From the NCBI GenBank assembly GCA_963082975.1, contig OY720350.1, positions 36,996,660-37,060,659 of the forward strand: DNA of 64,000 bases, written 5' to 3'. Position 1 is the first letter of the stretch; each line of letters begins with the position of its first letter. The DNA comes from Labia minor. Taxonomy: Eukaryota > Arthropoda > Insecta > Dermaptera > Spongiphoridae. The position numbers and the translations under genes are program-made. The notes under the pieces were generated by a model, which was not told where the DNA came from, did not search any database, and saw only the letters and a list, made by a program, of their open reading frames with translations. Positions 1 through 8,400 of this stretch are shown one piece after another.

Positions 1-760
1 TATCAATTTATCAAAAGTACTTCTGTTAAAAAAACAATTACATAATTATTTTATTTTAAATTGCTATTTAATATGCTATTTAATATGATAGTTTAATTTT
101 ATAGTTTAATAAGTAATTTAAATTATTAATTTCATATCACATACCACCGGTACTTTTTTATTATCATTCAATTTATATTATTATTATTTTAATATTTTGT
201 TTCACTGAATCTCATTAAATAAACTATTATGATGTTATTATATTTAATACCAAATTTAGTATGTATTTTATGCCTAGATATTTCATACACTTCTTTTAAT
301 TACAGTTTTTTTTAAATATTATGAAATAATTATTTGGAATTTTCTATTATGTAAATTTACTTATAATGCTTTATCTACATATATCTATACAATAATAGAT
401 ATTACATAGCATAAATTGTTTGTATTAAATATGAAGCCATATGAATTTAAATTTATATTTGTGTGGTTCTTAATTATATGAAAATTAAGAATACGGCTTT
501 CACTGATTTAATCCTTGTCATATACAATAATAAAAGAATTTAATAAAACTTTAAAAAACATCACTAATCAATAAAAGTTTTTGAAATCTCTTTTTTACCC
601 CAGTCCTTTTCGGTTATTAACATCTACTCTTATTTAATTAATTAATTAATGTATTGATCTTCTTGGTGACATTAATGTATTGTCTTCATCATAAAAACTT
701 TTCTCATATTTTATTAATTATTTTCTTTATATGATTTAATTAAAATATTTTTCATGATTT
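1..760. other. AT-rich non-coding stretch, probably channel-gene intron
   Basis: Very AT-rich sequence in which I recognise no exon, RNA or repeat. The channel gene on the minus strand ends at an open splice donor at 2760, so this stretch probably lies in its next intron. I looked here on the minus strand for the missing end of the CNBD and did not find it. Confidence 0.4.
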
Positions 761-1189
761 TTTTTAATTCTAATAATCATCTGTGACATACCATGGAGAG
801 ATTTTATATTATGCCAGGTTGAGCTAGATGTCTATGTCCCACTCTATTTTACTAACACATTGACAAATTGCCCCTGAAGCATCCCTGATTCCCTTTTTGA
901 AGCCATAAAAATATAAAATTCACAATCATTTAAAATTAAATTGGTTTGAAAATTATTTTTTTAACTTTGATTCACACATTAATTATAATAATGGTGTTTT
1001 ATTTATTAAAAAACATCAGAAATTATTTTTTGAACAAATTCTATCTTAATTTGAAATGATTTTAATAAATGTTAGATTTGGGAAATTTGTAAATATCTTA
1101 AATTTAAAAAAATAAATTCAATAACTCTATTTTGTAAATAGAGTAGAGATTTTTAATATTTTATTTTTTAAAATTAACAAATAAAATGA

Positions 1190-1480
1190 TTAGAATGATA
1201 AAATCGAGAAGGCTGCGGTGGCCAGTTAGATAAAATAATAAATATAAAATAAAAGAAGATAGAATGGCGAAAAATATATTGGTAGGAAGACCGAGTGGGA
1301 AACATCCACTTGGGAGACCAACGACGCGATGGGTGGATAATGTGGGAAAGGACGTGAGAGAGATAGAAGAGGATAGGGACTAGATGTTTGTGGCTCAGAA
1401 TAGGAATACTTGGACGTTGTTTGCTTTCGGCCAAGAACTTTCGAGTTCCGTAGAGCCACAGTAATAGATAGATAACAAAT
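1190..1480 (+). pseudogene. 5'-truncated LINE 3' end (second LINE family)
   Basis: Plus-strand translation gives the C-terminal tail of a LINE reverse transcriptase: a GRPSGKHPLGRPTTRWVD-type motif, then VREIEED, VAQNR and an ELSSSVEPQ end, with an in-frame stop. It ends in a short GATA-repeat tail. The same tail recurs at 5.5-6.1, 23.6, 33.9, 62.1 and 63.6 kb. It is a dead fragment and a different family from the long LINE at 27.5 kb, whose C-terminus reads differently. Confidence 0.7.
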
Positions 1481-1853
1481 AAAAATATTAGATCATTGAA
1501 AATTGAAATTCATTAAAATAAATCTTTAATAATTAAAATTTTATATTCAAAACTAAAATTTCAATTAAAAAATTGATATTTATATATTTAATAGTAAAAA
1601 CGTTTTTGTTTTTAAAAACAAAATAAAAATTTAATCTAAAATTTTCTATTCAAACTCAAATTTTATATTATCAAAATTAATAAATATCTATTTAATTGTA
1701 AAAGGGTCTTTTTGCAATCATTTTTGAGATAAAAAATAGGAATTTCCTAAATACTGTAAGGTCTTCTCATGTCTTGGAAATGAAAATATGTCACACACAC
1801 ATTCGAGTTAAATCATTATTTCAAATTAATATAGAACTTTTCTTCAAAAAATT

Positions 1854-2452
1854 CGGGAGTGTCCTCCCCTAGACTTTCCCGCATATAAATAGGTAATTAG
1901 GTTATTATTATTATGTTTTAACAACAATAAAAATAAACAAACTAATTAATTTAAATTATAAGGTAAAATGGTTTAACACTATTATATATATTTATAATTG
2001 ACACCTAACGCTACTTGTATAGGTAAAATGTCACTTCCGGTAGTCAGATCATGATGAAATTTGGTATCTGAATTTTTTTCATCTTTTTAAATCTATATAC
2101 AAAATATGAAGCAAATATCTCGAAGCAAACTGGTACTTTACTTGAAAGGTAAACGCAACCAGTGTAGGTAAAGTACCACTTCCGGTTAACCGATTTTGAC
2201 AAAATTTTGATAGAAATCTACAAACTGTGAATAATATCGGTGTACCAAATTTCGAAGTCCTAGCTTGATTAGTTTTTGAGTAAATTTGCTCACAGACATT
2301 ACATAGATACATACACACACACAGACATAATTCGAAAAATGGTATTTTCCGACTCAGGGGGGTCTAAAACGTCAAGATCTATCGAAATCTCGAAGTCGAA
2401 ATTTTTGACGATTCCAATACTTCCCTTATACGAAGTATGCGGGTAAGTAAAA
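1854..2452 (+). mobile_element. Family C, HINE-like repeat, full-length copy
   Basis: It begins GGGAGTGTCCTCCC and then ACTTTCCCGCATA. It ends TATGCGGGTAAGTA, which is nearly the reverse complement of that subterminal motif and lies in a terminal hairpin (TATAC-GAA-GTATG). A short CA-rich microsatellite is internal. No ORF is credible. Other copies: 16036-16220 (minus), 46220-46585 (plus) and 56493-57696 (plus, interrupted). The organisation resembles Helentron-associated elements (HINE/DINE-1); that assignment is inference. Confidence 0.65.
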
Positions 2453-2760
2453 AGAATTTTGGATATAAAACATTATTATTATTATTATTAATATGTAAAA
2501 CAAAATTAAAAAATTAATTTTCAAACCAGATTGACAATTTAATTTTAAATGAATCAGGGACCCCTCTGGAGCAAGAAACACACACTTTATGAATATGATA
2601 GTAAAATAGATTAGAATTATAAGCCCCTAGCTCAACCTGGCCCAATATAAAGTGTCTCCATGATATATCACAGATGATTATTAGAATTAAAAAATCTATC
2701 GATGTACATTTTATTATTTTCTCATTTCTATCATGAAACTATTAAGAATAATTAAATTAC

Positions 2761-2876
2761 TTTTTTAATCTGTATATTAAACAATTTTCAATTGCTAAAA
2801 CAGACGCAGTTCGCTTTAGATTGTCAAATATTAATGAGATCTCTCCGAAATAATCATCGTCTTCAAGAATAGCCAC
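2761..2876 (-). CDS. Channel exon 9 (CNBD phosphate-binding cassette)
   Basis: Acceptor AATTCCAG|GTGGCT, donor TTAAAAAA|GTAATT. It reads VAILEDDDYFGEISLIFD, then NLKRTASVLAIENCLIYRL. The Gly-Glu and Arg-Thr-Ala residues that contact the cyclic nucleotide are present, so ligand binding looks possible. The exon ends in phase 2, so at least one more coding exon must follow. Confidence 0.85.
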
Positions 2877-5401
2877 CTGGAATTCAAAATTAATAGTAAA
2901 AAAAATATAATTTATTAAAAAGTAATCATAAAATTGTCATAAAATCCATGTTTAGGAGGAGCAGGACGATCTGAAAGCTTGTGTGTGTAAGGAGGGAGGA
3001 AGGTGTTGAGGTACGATTTGTTCGGATAATACATTTTATTTTTTATAAAATTAAAAATTGTATAAGTTAGAATAAATACCTCTTTTCCAGTGGGCGTGAG
3101 AATTCGGACAGAGCCCTGTGCTATAAAAAACATATCACTTCCGACTAGACCAGCTTTAATAATTACATCGAACTTCAAATAAATTTCAGCTTTCAATTCA
3201 GAACACAACTGAAATAAATCCATATTTTAATCAATTTTAAATTTTTTTCATTCTTTTTTAATAATCATCTTTTATAATAATAACCTTATGTACAAGTTTT
3301 TCTGGAAGATCGGCAAATAGATACGAATTCGCCAAAAGTTGATAACATTTGGCACCCATTATTTCCATTTGAAGTTTATCTAATAATTCAATAATATAAA
3401 AAAATAATTATTTTACTTATGGTTAAAATTATAGATTGTCAATTATCCTATATATATATATAATCAATTTAAAATTGTGTATTATTACAATAATTCATTA
3501 CAAGTTAACGCATGCGAGAGAAAGGCATTTAAAATGTGGCATTTTAATAACTCCTATAGCTGCCACGATTTTGAAAGCAAGTTCCCAAGGTTTTATGGTT
3601 ACCTAGCAAAAAATTTGAATATTTTTGTTATCCAGTTTAAGTACGAGTGGTGTTCAAAGTATTCTCGGTAACGGGGTAATTTAGCAGTGTGACGAAGGGA
3701 TTTAAATTATTTCAGTTGGTAACGACACTCCCTGAGAATATAACCTCAAAATTCCATTTATTTATCATTAGTACTAATCTAATTATCATTGGTGTAAGAA
3801 GACCAGAATGACTGATGCGACAATGTTGAGAACAATGCTTTGAAGAAATAAAGCATACACCTTACAGCCCAGACCTTCCCCCCAGTGATTACTTCTTGTT
3901 CCCCAACCTAAAAAAAAAGATCTTCGTGGAAAACGTTTTTCTGACGATGAAAAGCTGAAGGTGGCAATTAACGCACATTTTGAGAACAAGGAGGAAAAAT
4001 ATTTTTAGAGGGAATTCAAAAGTTAGTTTCCCGAGTAAACAAGTGTATTGAGGTTATGAGGGACTACATTGAAAAATAAATTTTAGTTAGAAGTTTCTGC
4101 ATTTTCCTTCATACCTATACCGAGAATACTTTGAACACCCTCGTACATTAGGTTTACACCGCGTACAGTATTTGGATTGTTTGCTCGAAATTTTAGCCTA
4201 CCATAAAACGAGAACAGTTCTAGAACCAATATGTCCATACATTTGCTGGACGGTATACAATTTTAGCTCAAGCCCCTCTGTCTTAGGAATTCCCTAGACA
4301 GACTTTCTCAACCTTTCAGAATTCGTAGCTAATTTCTCAGTCATAATATTAATTTCGACCCTTCTTGCCTTAAAATAATATGTTTAAAACACTGATGTAT
4401 ATTGAGTATTTCGGATTCTGTTTTTAAATAATTATTAACTAAATGTCAAAACAAGAATTGTTCTATGTATATTAAGTTTCTTTTCAGTCAGTTTTATTAA
4501 ATACTATTTTCTTTTGGATATCCTCCCTATAGGTTGATAATGGCTGCCCTAGGAACTTTTAACTATGGCATGAGGTCTCTTCGTTTCGACCGCTGGGGGA
4601 GGGGCTTGTACTAAGAAATTATATTTTATATATGACATCAGTTAAAATTATTATTATATTATTATATAAATAATCTTTTATAAAAAACAATTTAGATATA
4701 CAAATTTACAAGAAAAATTAATTTTAGTTCAAATTTTTTTATGAATAAATTGGATCTAATATATAAAATAGAAAAAGTTAATTTCATTAATTATACTTAA
4801 AATAGTTATTTAAGAAAACAAAATATATTTTACCTGGTAGAGTTTCTAAAATTGATTCTTTATCTAAAAAACATCCTTTATTTATAAAATATAAAAAATA
4901 ATTTATAATTCGATTTCGAATATGGGGAAAAACTAATTTGTCTCTCATAAATTCATGAACATAGACTAAAAATTGTTGATATTTATCTTCTAAAGATATA
5001 TTCATTATATTCAATTCAATTAAAGTGTGTGTAAGCCAAAAAAATGAAATGGAACGATGTACAAAAGATAAAATTAAATCATCGATCCTTTCTAAGTGGA
5101 AGATTTCACCACTAAATGTCAATTTCAAGGATCGGCCAAAAGCAAAACTAAAATATAAATTTCACAATTATTAGAATACTTTTTTTTATTTGATTTTTTT
5201 AAAATTTAATCTCAAAAATTAAATTAGTAATAATAAATTAGTCATATTGAGAAGATCAGCAGACTGTTGTTTTTTGAAATTTTTCAATTTTTTAATATTC
5301 AAAATTATTTATATGTTACATAGGGGAGTATAAGATTTTTAGAAGTGGAGGGGCATGATATAACAAAGGCTGGGAAACACTGCTCTAAAGCAACTTCCTT
5401 C

Positions 5402-5432
<31 letters not shown>

Positions 5433-8400
5433 TGAATATCTTAATTAATTTATTTTAAAATTATTTTATCTATCTATCTCAATGGCTCTATGGAACTCGA
5501 AAGTTCTGATATAACAAAGGCTGGGAAACACACAGCTCTAAAGCAACTTCCTTCTAACAATAATAATAATAATAATAATAATAACTGAATATTTTAATGA
5601 ATTTATGTGGCTCTACGGAACTCGAAATTTCTTGTCCGCAGCAACCACACCCCTCCAAGTATTCCTATTTTAAGCTACAACCCTCCAGTCCCTATCCTCT
5701 AAATTTTAAATCAAAATAATAATAATAAAGTATAATATTTTAATTACAATCATTCAACATTGTTATATTCACACTAATAACATCACACGAGGACAGACCA
5801 AGGCCAGCAAAAATTAATAACATATCTATCTCTGTGGCTCTACGGAACTCGAAAGTTCTTGGCCGAAAGCAAACAACGTCCAAGTATTCCTTTTCTGAGC
5901 CACAAACATCTAGTCCCTATCCTCTTCTATCTCTCTCACGTCCTTTCCCACATTATCCACCCATCGCGTCCTTGGTCTTCCAAGTGGTTGTTTCCCACTC
6001 GGTCTTCCTACCAATATATTTTTCGCCATTCTATCTTCTTTTATTTTATATTTATTATTTTATCTAACTGATTGAGTGAAAAAAATTAATTCGAGTTCTG
6101 ATTTTATGGTTCCTTTAATAAATATTATTTAGTGGTATTAAGCTAATAATATTTATTAGATAACTTTTTATGATACCAACAAATAGTTTACAAACTCCGA
6201 ATGTCCTTCTAATTTAGCATGTTGAATCCATGTCACTTTTCCTTCAACCGTACGGTTCCAAACGCCTTTTCCACCAGTTATCAAAAGCATACATGTGAAT
6301 ATATGATGAGATAAAACAAATAAAATAATAAGACGCACGATACGTTTGTGTTTCCCTTTCAAATGGAAAACCTAAAAATGAGACAGTTTGATTATGTGAT
6401 TATCCATATACTATTATTTATTAATATTACATTTGCCATCTCTGAATAATAAAATAAAAATTTTGGAATTTTTACAGGATAAATAAAATAAAATAATGAA
6501 TGAAAAATGGGTAGATCGGAATCGTTCTCTTTATAACCAAATAAACTCCAAATCAATTTTATTGGTATACAACTAATCAAGTCAAGTATAAAATACTTTG
6601 AAGTTACATAATATCTGAAACAAAAAAAAAATGGATTCTTATTTAATATAAATTCATAAACTCACGACATTTTTTCATAAATTAATATATTTTTTAGAAT
6701 GAAATTTATTAAAAAATAAGTCGACCTGTGGCCAGGCCCGACGGTTTGAAGTAAATTAATTTCCAGCTACAGAAACAATTTCAAATAATTTTAAGATACC
6801 TATTAATGTAATAAAAAACATATAACATAAATATTTTTAATTTTATTTTATTTATAATATATAAGGAGGCGCTGGCTTTGACTTCATGAAGGGTTGGGTG
6901 TCGTCCTATAATTTTAAATTAAGAAAAAACTAATGAAGATGATTTTTCCCGAAGATAAAATTAATACAAAGTGCATAATCCGTGGAGATATGTAAAAAAA
7001 TCTCTTCATATAAAATTTAGTGTGAAAATAACCCTTTTCTTCCTATCGTCGATCGCTAATACTACCACTTTCAGTTTCTCGATATTCACCAAAAGTTGAT
7101 CAATTAATCATACTGATGCATTAAGTAAATATACCAAATTTTATCAAAATCCGTTGAGCCGTTCAAGCTGTACACATCTATACGGACGGACGGACAGACA
7201 TCATGCTAAAAATACTTATTTCTGTTAAGAAAATGCATGATTCGTGGAGATATGTAAAAATCTCCACATGTGAAATTTGGTGTGAAAACAATACCTCCCT
7301 TACTATAAAAAACAATAAATATTTATTTCAACTAAAATTATTAGGCTAATAAATAAGGGAAAATTTATTAGGCTTCCCCCCATTTTTCTTATACAGGTTC
7401 GAAACAGTCTTCGTTTATTTTTTAAGTCATGGTCAAACCGGACTCTCTTCTAATTAATCTTTAAAGTAAAATATGAAGACTATGCCCTCTTTGAACGCCA
7501 GGGAAAATAAATGCCAAATTTGGCTCTAAGCTCTAACTCTTATTTAAAATTCATTGCCAAATAATATTATTTTTACCGACCGACGATAGTAAGGGAGGTA
7601 TTGTTTTCACACCAAATTTCACATGTGGAGATTTTTATATATCTCCACGAATCATGCATTTTCTTAACAGAAAAAAGTATTTTTAGCATGATGTCTATCC
7701 GTCCGTCCGTCTGTCCGACTGTCCGTCCGTATAGATGTGTACAGCCTGAACGGCTCAACTGATTTTGATGAAATTTGGTATATTTACTTAATGCATCAGT
7801 GGGATGAATTGATCAACTTTTGGTGCAAATCCGGAAACCGGAAGTGGTAGTATTAGCGATCGACGATAGGAAGGGAAGGGTTATTTTCATACCAAATTTC
7901 ACATGAGGAGATTTTTTACATATCATCACGAATCATTCACTTTGCATTGGTTTTATACTCGAGAAAAATCATCTTTATTAGTTTTTTCTTAATTAAAATT
8001 ATATGACGTCATCCAGCCATTCATGACGTCACAGCCTGGTCTTACATATATATTATAAATAAAATAAAATTAAAAATATTTATGTTCTATCCATATCTGT
8101 TTTTTATTACATTAATAGATATATTAAAATTATTTGAAATTGTTTCTATAGCTGCTAATTAATTTATTTCAAACCGTCGGTCAGTTCGGACCTGGCCACA
8201 GGTCAACTTATTAAAATTATAAATATTAAGATATAAAGATAAACACTTATAAAAAAATGAAAATAATATATTTAAATGTAATTTATATATTAATTTTAAA
8301 TACAAAAAATGTATATATACAATATATACCTAGATATTTCTAGCTTACAAATTAAAATTGATATTAATATATATTCCTTAAATTATTTATATGAATATTT

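Larger units (their letters stand above)
761..2694. mobile_element. Long-inverted-repeat element with nested repeats
   Basis: The first ~205 bases (761-965) are an imperfect inverted copy of 2500-2694. Both arms carry AATAATCATCTGTGA, the CCAGGTTGAGCTAG motif and a CCCTGATTC segment. Between the arms sit a LINE tail (1190-1480) and a family-C element (1854-2452). No transposase is visible, so it is a non-autonomous foldback-like element. It lies in an intron, or in 3' sequence, of the minus-strand channel gene. The ends and target duplication are not resolved. Confidence 0.55.

Noticed and set aside
7573..7758. Open frames repeated at 7.6, 38.8 and 59.7 kb
   Set aside because: They are the same non-coding family-A DNA; frames are not kept among copies.
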